Assembly: GCA_964559125.1 (NCBI GenBank)
Contig: CAZLGW010000032.1
Location: 1 to 64,000, forward strand
DNA length: 64,000 nucleotides
Source: Ravibacter sp964559125
GTDB lineage: Bacteria > Bacteroidota > Bacteroidia > Cytophagales > Spirosomataceae
Direction of reading: 5' to 3'
Shown: one piece after another, positions 7,935-18,900 of the stretch
How the letters are laid out: each line of letters opens with the position of its first letter
Numbering within the stretch: position 1 is the stretch's first letter
The notes under the pieces: generated by a model
What the model was told of the DNA's origin: nothing
Databases searched by the model: none
Seen by the model: the letters and a program-made list of their open reading frames with translations, nothing else
Translations under genes and position numbers: made by a program

Positions 7935-10900
7935 ATGAAAAAAAACGCTACCCTGGGAGGGGATCTGATTTACTATATCGGTAAAATTATGAGATACAGT
8001 GTGTACCTTGTTTTGCTGGTCTGCTCTATGACTTCCATTACGCTTGCAGGGGAAACCTACGGGCAGCAATTACTGGAGACACCGGTAACACTGCAGTTAC
8101 ATAATGTCACATTAGGGGAGGCACTTGATAAAATTGCCAGGCAAACACGCGTACAATTCGTGTTTGTAGGCACCCAGCCTCGGCAACGGAAAACCACGAG
8201 CATCCGTGTAGAAAGTCAGTCGCTCGAAAAAGTGCTCGGCAAGCTTCTTAGTCCCTACGGGTTGTATTACCAGGTAGTGGAAAATCGTATTGTGATCCGT
8301 ACAATGAAAGGAGATGCATCCGGGGAAAAGACGGGCACCGCAACGCCGGAAGCAGATCAAAACCTGCCCGGACGGGTATACATGTCTGCTCGGGCGTTGC
8401 GCCGGGAAAACATTCCCTTTCTGGAAAACATACCAATAGTCCGAATACGTATAGATGGTAGGGTTATCGACGATAAGGGTGAACCCCTGCCGGGTGTGAG
8501 TATCCTTGTCAAAGGGACACAACAGGGTATGATCACCGATGCAAACGGACAGTTTTCAATAGATGTCCCCGATGAAAATGCCATCCTTGTATTTTCGTTT
8601 GTCGGCTATATAAGCCAGGAAGTCCTGGTGGGGAAGAGGAACTCGCTGGAAGTACGCCTGGCTTCAGATCAGAAGGTACTCGAAGAATTGGTGGTGATCG
8701 GCTATGGAACCGCCAAAAAGAGTGATCTGACAGGCTCGGTAGCCAGGGTGAACGCCGATGTTTTCAGGAATCAGAATATGACCCAGCTCACGGACATGCT
8801 GACCGGAACCGTAGCCGGCTTCAATGCCAACCAGAGCACTTCTGCTGCGGGAGGAAGCTCAATGGAGATAAGGGGACCTAATTCGATCAACGCCGGAACA
8901 TCGCCGATGATCGTGCTGGATGGCGTGGTTTTTAACGGTAGCATAAGGGATATCAATCCAAACGACATTGAAACGATAGATATATTAAAAGACGCCAGCT
9001 CGGCTGCGGTATTCGGTGCGAGGGCCGCATCGGGTGTGGTCCTGGTAACCACCGTTAAGGGAAAGTCGGGGAAGCCTAAAATAGGTTTTTCTTCCAGTAC
9101 CGGAGTAGCACATGTGTCTGACAGGAGTATCGCGGTGAGAAGTCCGCAAGGTTATCTCGACTACAGACGGGATTTGTTTAGAACCAACCCTACCTATAAC
9201 AGGAATTTCCCTGATCATTACTGGTTCAACCCGGGGGAATTACCATCTGGGATCAGTCTGGATGAATGGAGAAGGCTTTCCGGCAATCCTAACCCCGACG
9301 ACCAGGTAGAGTGGCTGTCGCGGTTGAATTTCTGGCCGGTTGAAATAGAAAATCTTCGAAACGGAACAACAACCGATTGGGCAAAGGAGGTGTTGCAGAA
9401 TGGGCGCCGTTATGAATCTAACGTCAGCGTATCAGGGGGGACACCCAATTCCAGCTATTTCTGGTCGCTGGGGTATGTCGATAATGACGGGGTTATCCGT
9501 GGAGACAAGTATAAAACCGTGCGCTCAAGATTGAATGTAGAATTTAAAATAGCGGAATGGTTAAGGGTAGGTACCAATACCCAGTTTTCCTTCCGTGATC
9601 AGAGCTCGGTTCCCGCCTCTCTCTCCTCTATGAGTATGGCCTCGCCTTATTCGAAGCCTTATGATGCCAACGGGAAACTAGCCTGGTTCCCTAACAGCTA
9701 CAGAGGTGCTGCTAACCCACTGATCAATACGTTGGGGCAGGAAAAGGATTATAAAATCAACAACATATTTTCCTCTATATTCGCAGAGTTCAGACTGCCG
9801 TTAGGTCTTAGTTACAGGGTTTCTTTCCAGCCCCGGATAGAGTCCTATCGTGACTATAATTATTGGTCGCCCGAAACAATTACGGGCGGGGAGACCTACC
9901 CGGGCGGAAGGGCGACAAGGGCGGATTACTCGGCGTTTGAATGGATGCTCGACAATATTGTTAAATGGAACAAGTCTTTTGGTAACCACTCATTTGACCT
10001 GACTCTTCTTCAAAATGCCGAACACATCCGGACGTGGTTGTCCAACAGTTCTAACCAGACATTCCAACCCAGTCCGGTCCTTGGCTATTCGGGCCTTCAG
10101 TTCGGGACAAATCCCACTGTAAACACAAACGATACAAAGGGAACCGGAGATGCTCTTATGGCTCGGTTAAACTATTCGTTCAAAGGAAGGTATCTTCTCA
10201 CAACTTCATTGCGGAGGGATGGATACTCTGCATTCGGGCAGGAGAACCCAAGAGCAATTTTCCCGGCGGCGGCGCTGGCATGGCAGCTTTCGGAGGAGGC
10301 ATTTTTCAACAACGACAATATCAGCTTCCTCAAACTACGCGCTTCATGGGGAAAGAACGGCAACAGGGATATCGGGATATACTCAGCCTTGTCCAGGATG
10401 GTATCAAACCCGTATTTTGACGGTACGAACCTGATCCAGGGTGTTTCGACTTCTACGCTGGCCAATTCGGGGCTGAAATGGGAAGAGACGGAATCAATAA
10501 ATTTGGGGGTTGACCTGGGCATGTTCAACGACAGGGTTAACCTTACCCTTGACTACTACGATATGAAAACAAAGAACCTCCTGGTTGATCGTACCCTGCC
10601 TCTGATCACCGGATTCAGCCGCGTAACGACAAATATCGGGGAGTTGGGAAATAAAGGGTTTGAACTGACATTGAATACGGTAAACCTCAATACAGGTAAG
10701 TTCCTTTGGAAATCGGATTTTAATTTTTCGTTGAACAGGAATAAAATAAGAAAATTGTTCGGAGATGTCGGCGAATACGTTGTAGGAGGAGAGACCAGAT
10801 TCGGGGAATTGCCGGACTATACCAACAAATGGTTCCCGGGTCATTCCATTGACCGGATATGGGATTATGATATTGTAGGTGTATGGCAGGTGGAGGAAGC

Positions 10901-11459
10901 CGACGAAGCAAGTACGTATACACTGTTCCCTGGAGATTTTAAGGTGGTTGACCAGGATAACAACGGAAAGCTGGAGGCATTGCAGGATAAGAACTTTATC
11001 GGCTATAAACAGCCCCGGTTCAGAATGGGTCTGAGAAACCATATTGAAGTGGACAGCCGTCTGACGGTTTCGTTCCTGGTAAGGGCTGATATCGGTCATT
11101 TAAGAAGTTTCTCATATTCTCTCGATGAATTTTCGACATTTGACAGGCGAAGTACTGCCAATTACCCTTACTGGTCGCCCGATAACAGATCTGACGAGTA
11201 TCCAAGGCTTTCGTTGAGGACAGCGGCATATGGCGGAGGAATACAGCTATTTAAGCCGACATCCTTTCTCAGGCTTCAGGACATTTCTATGTCATACAGA
11301 ATTCCGGAGAAATACTTTTCGGGAAAACTCGACAACTTCAAGGTGTTTGGCTCCGTTCGGAATTTACTGACATTCAGCAAGTGGCCCGGTTGGGATCCCG
11401 AGTCAGGAAATGATCCTATGCCCAGGATCTATTCTATCGGTTTAAATATCGATTTGTAA
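7935..11459 (+). CDS. SusC/RagA-family TonB-linked outer membrane transporter with STN signalling domain
   Basis: A 1174-residue outer-membrane nutrient transporter. Signal peptide near 1-43, STN (FecR-interacting) domain about 50-123, carboxypeptidase-regulatory-like domain about 172-240, the ELVVIGYG TonB-box-like motif at 251-258, plug about 259-375, then the 22-strand barrel to the C-terminus. The STN domain shows that it signals to the FecR upstream when it binds its substrate. It partners with the SusD-like lipoprotein 13-34 bp downstream, which acts as a lid. The leader is long; an internal Met (19th residue, 7989) is an alternative start. The substrate is probably an oligosaccharide or glycoconjugate, inferred only from neighbours. 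Confidence 0.95.
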   Translation: MKKNATLGGDLIYYIGKIMRYSVYLVLLVCSMTSITLAGETYGQQLLETPVTLQLHNVTLGEALDKIARQTRVQFVFVGTQPRQRKTTSIRVESQSLEKVLGKLLSPYGLYYQVVENRIVIRTMKGDASGEKTGTATPEADQNLPGRVYMSARALRRENIPFLENIPIVRIRIDGRVIDDKGEPLPGVSILVKGTQQGMITDANGQFSIDVPDENAILVFSFVGYISQEVLVGKRNSLEVRLASDQKVLEELVVIGYGTAKKSDLTGSVARVNADVFRNQNMTQLTDMLTGTVAGFNANQSTSAAGGSSMEIRGPNSINAGTSPMIVLDGVVFNGSIRDINPNDIETIDILKDASSAAVFGARAASGVVLVTTVKGKSGKPKIGFSSSTGVAHVSDRSIAVRSPQGYLDYRRDLFRTNPTYNRNFPDHYWFNPGELPSGISLDEWRRLSGNPNPDDQVEWLSRLNFWPVEIENLRNGTTTDWAKEVLQNGRRYESNVSVSGGTPNSSYFWSLGYVDNDGVIRGDKYKTVRSRLNVEFKIAEWLRVGTNTQFSFRDQSSVPASLSSMSMASPYSKPYDANGKLAWFPNSYRGAANPLINTLGQEKDYKINNIFSSIFAEFRLPLGLSYRVSFQPRIESYRDYNYWSPETITGGETYPGGRATRADYSAFEWMLDNIVKWNKSFGNHSFDLTLLQNAEHIRTWLSNSSNQTFQPSPVLGYSGLQFGTNPTVNTNDTKGTGDALMARLNYSFKGRYLLTTSLRRDGYSAFGQENPRAIFPAAALAWQLSEEAFFNNDNISFLKLRASWGKNGNRDIGIYSALSRMVSNPYFDGTNLIQGVSTSTLANSGLKWEETESINLGVDLGMFNDRVNLTLDYYDMKTKNLLVDRTLPLITGFSRVTTNIGELGNKGFELTLNTVNLNTGKFLWKSDFNFSLNRNKIRKLFGDVGEYVVGGETRFGELPDYTNKWFPGHSIDRIWDYDIVGVWQVEEADEASTYTLFPGDFKVVDQDNNGKLEALQDKNFIGYKQPRFRMGLRNHIEVDSRLTVSFLVRADIGHLRSFSYSLDEFSTFDRRSTANYPYWSPDNRSDEYPRLSLRTAAYGGGIQLFKPTSFLRLQDISMSYRIPEKYFSGKLDNFKVFGSVRNLLTFSKWPGWDPESGNDPMPRIYSIGLNIDL

Positions 11460-11493
11460 GCATGTACATCAAATGTTAAGAAGCGAAAAGATT

Positions 11494-13260
11494 ATGAAAC
11501 AGGTGATACGAATATTTTGGAGCGGGCTGATGATACTATTGGTCCTCTCTTGCAGCGAAAGTTTCCTGACTCCGGAGCCCAGGTCGTTCTTTTCTCCGGA
11601 AAACGTGTTTTCAAGCCCTGCCGGCTATAGGTCTGCGTTAGTTACACTTCGAAAAGATCTTGCCAGGGAACAGACGGGACAGAAGAATTTTATGGCGCAT
11701 CAGACCATGGCATCGGAAGGAGGAATACCCTGGTTGACGGGTAGCGAAGACTGGCGCCTCTTAACTCCTACTACGGAAGCCAATCAGCGGTTTGTCAGCC
11801 AGATCAATGACATTTTCATCATAGTTAAAAATGCCAATACGGTAATAAGCAGAATTGATGAAATAGAATGGACCGATGAGGCTGCAAGGAATTCAGTACT
11901 CGCTGAAGCCTACTGGCACCGGTCGTATTGGTATTATCGCCTGATCGGTTGTTATGGAGACCTCCCTTTCGTAGCCGAGGAAGTAAAGGGAGCAAAGCTG
12001 GACTACCGTACCCACAGCAGATGGGCAATCCTGGACAAAATTCAGGATGATATGGAATGGGCTGTAGAATGGATGGACGAAATGGGAGTGCCCGGGCAGC
12101 CTACGAGAGGAGCCGGGAATCACCTGCTTACAAAGATTTACCTCGCCAACCTGGAATGGGATAAGGCAATCGTCTCGGCTACCAGGGTTATAAACGGACC
12201 GTACAGCCTTATGTTAAACCGGTTCGGAGAGGAAGCTGGCGAACCCCGGAAAAATGTTATCTGGGATCTGCACAGGCCGGCTAACAAAAACCTGGCACAG
12301 AACTCCGAAACTATCCTTGCTTTTGTTGACCGGTGGGAAGCGCCGCCTGAAGCGAGATCGGCCGGACTGTTCACTATGAGAGTTTATCATCCTGCATTTT
12401 ACCATGCCGTCAATAACAGAGACCGGGCCGGGGGCTTGGGATTTATAGATGCCGGGCCGATGTACGATTCGCTGGGAAGAGGAAACCCCGATTGTATTTT
12501 TAGCGACTGGCATTCCTACGAGATATGGAAAGGAGACGACCATGACTGGAAAACAACGTCCGATCTGCGCCGGGCCGATATAAACTGGTATGACAGGCAT
12601 GAATATTTTTACAATAATCCGGCATCCGTCCAGTACCGTGAGCCTTTTGATCCGTCGAACCTGAGCGTCGATCATCCCCGGGCTCATTTAGTAAGAATAT
12701 ACCCGGTACCGTTCTATAAAACGTACGTACCTAATCATCCTGAGCAAACGAGCATCCCATATGGTTCAAATGGTGACTGGTATATCTACAGGCTTGCCGA
12801 AACCTACCTGCTCAGGGCAGAGGCATATTACTGGAAAGGCGATTTGGCTGCCGCAGCAAACGACCTGAATATGGTACGGGCAAGAGCTAAAGCGTCTCTC
12901 ATTACACCTGAAAAGGTTACTATAGATTTCATATTTGATGAAAGAGCCCGGGAGCTGAGCCTTGAAGAACCGAGACAGAATGAGCTGAACCGGGTTTCCT
13001 ATATAATGGCTAAGCTGGGGTTGAACGGATACAGCCTTGATAACATACATTTAAAAAACTGGTTCTACGACAGAATAATGGGGCTGAACGAATTGTATAG
13101 TCATGGAAACGGCTTCAGGGAGTTTAACATTGAACCTTACAGCTTTCAATGGCCGATTGCCGATGCGATTATCAATGCAAACACACTGGGCCGGATCAAC
13201 CAGAACAAAGGCTACGTCGGGGCAGAGCGGAATGAACCGCCTTTGGAAGTAATCGAATAA
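11494..13260 (+). CDS. SusD/RagB-family nutrient-binding outer membrane lipoprotein
   Basis: About 588 residues from the Met at 11494; an in-frame ATG at 11473 adds seven residues before the signal peptide. The leader ends in a lipobox (LVLSCSES), so it is a surface-exposed lipoprotein. The body has the alpha-helical TPR-like SusD fold with characteristic helices (YWYYRLIGCYGDLPF; YRLAETYLLRAEAYYWKGD) and a C-terminal RagB region (FIFDERARELSLEE). It pairs with the SusC transporter just upstream. A strong terminator closes the operon right after it, separating the sigma/FecR/SusCD unit from the enzymes that follow. Confidence 0.95.
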   Translation: MKQVIRIFWSGLMILLVLSCSESFLTPEPRSFFSPENVFSSPAGYRSALVTLRKDLAREQTGQKNFMAHQTMASEGGIPWLTGSEDWRLLTPTTEANQRFVSQINDIFIIVKNANTVISRIDEIEWTDEAARNSVLAEAYWHRSYWYYRLIGCYGDLPFVAEEVKGAKLDYRTHSRWAILDKIQDDMEWAVEWMDEMGVPGQPTRGAGNHLLTKIYLANLEWDKAIVSATRVINGPYSLMLNRFGEEAGEPRKNVIWDLHRPANKNLAQNSETILAFVDRWEAPPEARSAGLFTMRVYHPAFYHAVNNRDRAGGLGFIDAGPMYDSLGRGNPDCIFSDWHSYEIWKGDDHDWKTTSDLRRADINWYDRHEYFYNNPASVQYREPFDPSNLSVDHPRAHLVRIYPVPFYKTYVPNHPEQTSIPYGSNGDWYIYRLAETYLLRAEAYYWKGDLAAAANDLNMVRARAKASLITPEKVTIDFIFDERARELSLEEPRQNELNRVSYIMAKLGLNGYSLDNIHLKNWFYDRIMGLNELYSHGNGFREFNIEPYSFQWPIADAIINANTLGRINQNKGYVGAERNEPPLEVIE

Positions 13261-13266
13261 CCTTTT

Positions 13267-13307
13267 GCCGGGTACGGTCCCCATCTCCGGTGGGGACCGT
13301 ACCCGGC
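13267..13307 (+). terminator. Strong hairpin after susD
   Basis: A perfect 16-bp GC-rich stem (13267-13282 with 13292-13307) around a 9-nt loop, seven bases after the SusD stop. No U-tract follows, but its strength and place suggest termination or 3'-end protection of the susCD mRNA. Confidence 0.75.
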
Positions 13308-13326
13308 ATTATTGACCACAAAAGCT

Positions 13327-14697
13327 ATGAGATACAGATTCAAACTTCTTGCGATTGTCCTGATTATATCGCTTTCATTTATTTACGACTCCCATGCGCA
13401 ATGGAAAGCCGGGACAGCAAAGACAATTATTACTCCTGCCGGATCGATGTGGCTTGCGGGGTATGCCGCACGGAATCGCCCGTCGGAAGGGGCCCTGCAT
13501 GATCTATGGGCCAAGGCGGTGGTCCTGGACGACGGTGCCGGCAACCGGGCGGTGCTCGTCACTGCCGACCTGATCCGTTTTCATAAGCCGCTGACAGACG
13601 ATATCAAGAGACAACTGCACGACCGGTACGGGCTGTCTGATGCGCAGGTAATCCTGAACGCTTCGCATACGCACAGCGGTCCCGAGGTAAATCCGGAAAG
13701 GATCCGTTTTGAGATTGGCGGGGAAGAAACTGAGAAAATTGTCAACTACACCCGGAAGCTTACCGGTCAGATCGTGTCTCTTGTCGGCCAGGCGCTGGAT
13801 AATATGAAGCCGGCCGCTGTTCATGTCGGTAACGGGACCGCGCGTTTTGCAGTAAACCGCAGGACTAATTCCGAAGCCGAAATCAACCAGGGACGCGTGA
13901 AGTACCTCCAGGGACCGTCCGACCATGCCGTGCCGGTGATGAAGGTTACCGCACCCGACGGAAAGCTGCTGGCGGTAGTATTTGGCTATGCCTGTCATCC
14001 TACGGTATTAGCTGGCTATGAATGGTCGGGAGATTACGCCGGTTTTGCCCAGGATGAATTGGAAAGCAGCTTTCCCGGAACGACATTCCTGTTCTTCCAG
14101 GGAGCTGCCGGTGATCAGAACCCGCTGCCGCGGAGGTCGGTGCCGCTGGCCAGGCAATATGGCCGGACACTGGCTGCCTCGGTACGACAGGTACTGGAGG
14201 ATACCGCAATGAAGCCGCTGTCGCCGGGCTTGTCCGTCGCCTATTCGGAAATTGAGCTGAAATCTGCCCAAGGTACGCCTTCGAAGGAAGAGCTGCTTAA
14301 AGTGATATCTGCAGAGTCAGGCCACCCCAACTGGATAAAGAACAATGCGAAGTCGCTGCTCGAACAATTGGAGAAGGAGGGAGCATTACCGGATTCGTAC
14401 CGTTATCCTGTGCAGGTCTGGAATGTAGGCGGACACCCGGTCGTAGCCCTGAGCGGCGAGGTAGTGGTCGACTATGCGATCCGTCTGAAAAGAATTTTCG
14501 GGCAGTATACTTTTGTAATGGGATATTCCAATGACGTGATAGGGTATATACCCTCGGAGCGGGTACTGGAGGAAGGAGGATATGAAGGCGATCGTTCCTA
14601 TGTTTTCACCTCGCCATGGAGGTCGGACATTGAATCCAGGATAATAGAGGAAGTGATCCGTTTGTCGGAAAGAACCGGTATAGCTTATAGAAAATAG
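13327..14697 (+). CDS. Neutral/alkaline ceramidase-fold hydrolase (secreted), nucleophile Ser replaced
   Basis: About 456 residues from the Met at 13327 (an ATG at 13312 is also in frame), with a signal peptide ending SHAQ. It matches the N-terminal domain of non-lysosomal neutral ceramidase. The probable zinc ligands are present: His in ASHTHSGP (about 114-116), His224 in GYACHPT, Glu in LSGEVV, and Tyr in the GYSNDVIGY region. The amidase motif of characterised ceramidases, GDVSPN, reads GDQNPL here (about 262-267), so the usual catalytic Ser is Asn265. The C-terminal domain of true ceramidases is also absent. It is probably a related zinc hydrolase whose substrate need not be ceramide. It lies between SusCD and other secreted enzymes. 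Confidence 0.8.
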   Translation: MRYRFKLLAIVLIISLSFIYDSHAQWKAGTAKTIITPAGSMWLAGYAARNRPSEGALHDLWAKAVVLDDGAGNRAVLVTADLIRFHKPLTDDIKRQLHDRYGLSDAQVILNASHTHSGPEVNPERIRFEIGGEETEKIVNYTRKLTGQIVSLVGQALDNMKPAAVHVGNGTARFAVNRRTNSEAEINQGRVKYLQGPSDHAVPVMKVTAPDGKLLAVVFGYACHPTVLAGYEWSGDYAGFAQDELESSFPGTTFLFFQGAAGDQNPLPRRSVPLARQYGRTLAASVRQVLEDTAMKPLSPGLSVAYSEIELKSAQGTPSKEELLKVISAESGHPNWIKNNAKSLLEQLEKEGALPDSYRYPVQVWNVGGHPVVALSGEVVVDYAIRLKRIFGQYTFVMGYSNDVIGYIPSERVLEEGGYEGDRSYVFTSPWRSDIESRIIEEVIRLSERTGIAYRK

Positions 14698-14715
14698 TTG
14701 GAATTTTTTGCCCTT

Positions 14716-14747
14716 GGGAGACTTTTAGATAAGAGTCTCCCTTTTTT
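14716..14747 (+). terminator. Intrinsic terminator after the ceramidase-fold gene
   Basis: GGGAGACT (14716-14723) pairs with AGTCTCCC (14734-14741) and is followed by TTTTTT. It is a textbook Rho-independent terminator 18 bp after the stop codon. Confidence 0.88.
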
Positions 14748-14836
14748 GAATCCTTAGGTTTTATTTCATTCAGATCTAAAAATACCCTTTACCTATCCGA
14801 CTTTTCCATATATTTATCTGAGTGAAATGAAACATT

Positions 14837-15811
14837 ATGAAAATAAACCGCAGAAAGTTTACCCAATCCCTTGCAGGAGTACCTCTGTCACTTACGACCG
14901 TAACAGGCAACAACTTTTCAAACCGCCCGGCCGGTATTCATCATACAACGCTTCATCATACTGCGATCATAATACCCGGCATCAGGCAGAAAGTGAAAAT
15001 CCTCCAGATCTCTGATTCCCACATCAGTATACTGAATGATTCGGAAAAAGAATATGAACAATACGGGCAGCGTATGCATAATGCTTTCAGGAGCGTAAAG
15101 CACTTCGAAACAGGAGAAACCGGGTTGCCTTCCGAACGTTTTCAAAACCTTATCCGGTATGGTATCCGTGAGCAGGTGGATCTCCTTGCTCTTTCAGGAG
15201 ATATTCTTAACTATCCCTCCAAAACAAGCGTAGCGTTTGTGAAAGAACAGCTTGACCAGGCGGGGTTGCCTCATATGTACACAGCCGGGAATCACGACTG
15301 GCATTATGAAGGGATGGAAGGGTCGGCGGATGAGCTGAGAGATTACTGGTGTAAAAACAGCCTTCTCCCGCTTTACTCCGGGGGAATATACGCTTCTTCC
15401 GGGATGATCGGGGATGTGAATGTGGTCATGATCGACAATTCGACTTACCAGGTTAATGAAGAACAGCTGGCTTTCTTCAGAAATGAATTGAAAAAGGGAT
15501 ATCCGGTCGCCCTGATCGTTCATATCCCGCTATATATTCCGGGTATGAATATGTGCTGCGGTCACCCGGACTGGGGCTGGGAGGCTGACCGTGGGTACGA
15601 GATCGAAAGAAGGCAACGGTGGTCTAAAAGCGGCAATCTGCAAACTACCACGGCCTTTGTAAAAGAAGTATCGGAATCCACCCTGATCGCAGGCGTTTTT
15701 GCCGGACACTGGCACCGGTTTCATACGTCGTCCTGGAAAGGCCCTACTCAGCACCTCGCGTTGCCGGCCTTCAACGGCCAAAGCAGGATGATCAGTTTTT
15801 CTCCGGAGTAA
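14837..15811 (+). CDS. Calcineurin-like metallophosphoesterase, Tat-exported
   Basis: A 324-residue enzyme with the five metallophosphoesterase motifs in order: ISDSHIS (Asp60, His62), LSGDILN, AGNHDW, the single-His motif VHIPLY, and GHWHRFH. It hydrolyses phosphomono- or diesters with a dinuclear metal centre; the substrate is not evident. The N-terminus carries a twin-arginine motif (NRRKFTQSL) and a short hydrophobic stretch, suggesting Tat export. It sits between the ceramidase-fold and GH123-like genes, so it may remove phosphate from the same target. The start at 14837 is chosen because it places RRKF correctly. Confidence 0.88.
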   Translation: MKINRRKFTQSLAGVPLSLTTVTGNNFSNRPAGIHHTTLHHTAIIIPGIRQKVKILQISDSHISILNDSEKEYEQYGQRMHNAFRSVKHFETGETGLPSERFQNLIRYGIREQVDLLALSGDILNYPSKTSVAFVKEQLDQAGLPHMYTAGNHDWHYEGMEGSADELRDYWCKNSLLPLYSGGIYASSGMIGDVNVVMIDNSTYQVNEEQLAFFRNELKKGYPVALIVHIPLYIPGMNMCCGHPDWGWEADRGYEIERRQRWSKSGNLQTTTAFVKEVSESTLIAGVFAGHWHRFHTSSWKGPTQHLALPAFNGQSRMISFSPE

Positions 15812-15971
15812 CCGGAGGGTACCCGAGACTATCGGAACTACGGGAATTAACAAAACTTACAGCGGGGAACTGAGGTTTCAGGTCTCAAAATTTTGTCGAT
15901 CCTAATGTAGTCTGAAAGGCATGCGCTATCTTGGCGACGGAAAATTTGCATCCAATCCATTTAATGATTTA

Positions 15972-18900
15972 ATGAAACTTTATCTCTCCTTCAGAATTTT
16001 TGTATCGTGCGCCGTCGTAGTATTGTTATTTTTCGGGTTTTCACATTGTATAAAAGCGCAGGCAGGCGGATACGATGGAAAAAGTCAGTTTAAGCCGTTT
16101 AAGCCGGACACTGCCCCTTTTGTAATAGCCGGTTCTCTGTGGAATGTGGATAGCCTGGGTAACCACAGGGCGATTGTGAGCGTAAAAGATCCTTCGCAGG
16201 ATGCCGTTTTAGTACGCCTCCCCTGGCGGAGGGCCGATCACAGACCGGAGACCAAAAGGATCGTGGTAGTGGATAATAAGACGGGTCGGAAAGTCAGAAA
16301 TGTTCATGCGTTTAAAATCACTAACGAGGAAGGGGTTATAGCTTTTGAGCCGGAAAGCGGTTCGCAGGAATATGCTGTTTACTATCTGCCTTTCAAATTC
16401 CGGGAAAAATGGGGCGATGCCCGCTATGGAAAACCCTGGAACGACTACCTGGATACCACTGCGTATGCACTTACGGATAAGACGTGGCTGGCCGGAGTGA
16501 AGGCGAATCAACACAATTTGCCCTCCGCGCAGCTAAAACGGTTTGAAAGCAGGACGGAGTTTGATTTTTTTACGCCCATGGGGGTCATAGCTACCCAACG
16601 GGAAGAAGATTTTCTCAAAGAAGCCCATAAGGAGAAACCGTTTATAGTGTTTCCTGAAGACCGGGCGTATCCGATCCGCTTAGCTGACCGGCTGCCGTGG
16701 AAGTGGACGACCCACGGCCCTTCCGGTTCGTTTACAGGCTACGCTTCCCGGAACGAATATTATACCTGGCAGATCGGTGTATGGAGCCCGTTTGTAGATG
16801 TCAGTAACCTAACGGTACGTTTCAGCGACTTTACCGGCAGGTCCGCTACTATTAAAAAAGAAGATATCACCTGTTTTAACCAGGAAGGGACCAATTGGGA
16901 CGGCAAGCCGGTCCGTTTCCGGGTCGACCTGAAAAAGGGTGGCATCCAGGCGTTGTGGTGCGGGATACAGATTCCGGAAAACGCGGCGCCGGGAGAGTAT
17001 TCCGGAACAGCGACCGTATCGGCCGACGGTATGCCGCCGCAGACGGTCCACGTTACGATCCACGTAGACGACACATCTCTTGCTGACCGCGGGGACAATG
17101 ATCTGTGGCGGCATTCCCGGCTAAGATGGCTGAACTCTACGATCGGTATCGATAACCTCCCCGTTGCTCCCTATCAGCCAATGACATTGTCAGACAGGCA
17201 TATCGAAGCTACCGGGAAGCAGGTCCGGATAGGAGAAAACGGGATGATAGAGGCCATCTCCGTAAACAACAGACAGGTGTTGTCAAAGCCTGTCGAATTC
17301 CAGGTGGTAACAGGTGGGAAAACGATACCGATCCGGAGCAAAAACGCAAACCTTCAAAAGGTAAGCGACGGCCTGATCCAATGGAGCGCTTCTTCTGAGG
17401 AACACGGGATCCGTTTTATTTGCAATGCTTCCATGGAATACGACGGCTATATCCGTTACAACATAAAAATTATTCCAGGTAAGCCGGTCAACATACAGGA
17501 CATTCAAATCAAAACCGGCTATACGGCGGCAGCCTCTCCTTATTTTATGGGATGCGGGCATAACGGAGGCTTCACTCCTGACCATTACCGATGGGATTGG
17601 AAAGGGCCGTGGGACAGCTATTGGATAGGGGGCGATAAAGCCGGGCTGCATGTGGAATTCAGGGGAGGCGATTATCATGGCCCGCTCCTTGCCGATTACA
17701 AGCCCAAAGCGCCCTTAAGCTGGTCGAACGACGGGAAGGGAGCCGTCGAGGTAACCAGGAACCATGATAATACCGTCGATGTTACGGCCTCATCCGGGGC
17801 AAGAAGCCTTACACAGACGGACACCCTTGATTTTGAATTCGGATTGCTGATCACGCCTGTAAAGGAGGTAAATCCTGCGAAACATTTTTCAGAGAGATAT
17901 TTTCATGGTGATCCCGAAGCTTTTGACAAGGCAGCCCTCGACGAAGCCAATATTGCCAATATTCATCATTCGGACCCCTTAAATCCTACCATCAATTACC
18001 CTTTCCTGATAAAGGACCCTCTCACCCGGTTTATCGATAAGCAGCACGGAGAAAGCAGGAAAGTCAAACTCTACTACACTATCCGGGAACTGAGCAACTA
18101 TGCGGCAGAGATATTTGCGCTCAAAAGCTTAAACCACGAAATATTCGTATCGGGGGTCGGGTATGGCCTGCCCTGGCATATGGAGCATCTTATCGATGAC
18201 TACAGGCCAGCCTGGTATACCGAGCTCCCTGATCAGAATACGGATGCCGCACTTGTTCTGAATGGATTTTCGCGCTGGATCAATTACTACCTGGAAGGGT
18301 TGCGCTGGATGTATGAGAACTATAAAATCGACGGTATCTATATGGACGACGTCTCGTTTGACCGGTCTGTCATGAAAAGGATGCGGAAGATAGCCGCCAG
18401 GTACCGGCCTGGTGCCCTTATTGATCTGCACTCAAATACCTCTTACTCCAAAGGTCCCATGAATCAATACACGGATTTCTTTCCCTATGTGGACAGGCTC
18501 TGGTTCGGGGAGTTCTTTAAGTACAACGAAATGAGCCATGACGAGTGGCTTGTAACCTTCTCGGGGATTCCCTTCGGACAGATGGCCGAAATGCTGCAGG
18601 ACGGAGGGAACAGGTATCTCGGAATGGTTTACGGAGCTACTGCAAGGCATTCATGGGCCGAGCATTCGCCGGTCCCGGTTTGGAAATTATGGAAGTCATT
18701 CGGTATTAAAGACGCCAGAATGATCGGCTATTGGTCTGAAGACCGGATTATGGAAACGACCCACCCGAATGTAAAAGCCACTGCGTATGTCAAAGATGGA
18801 AAGGTACTGATATCTTTGGGTAATTTTGACAAAAATGACCTGAGAGTACGGCTTGTGATTGATTGGGAAAAGTTTGGTGCGGATCCTTCAGGATATACCC

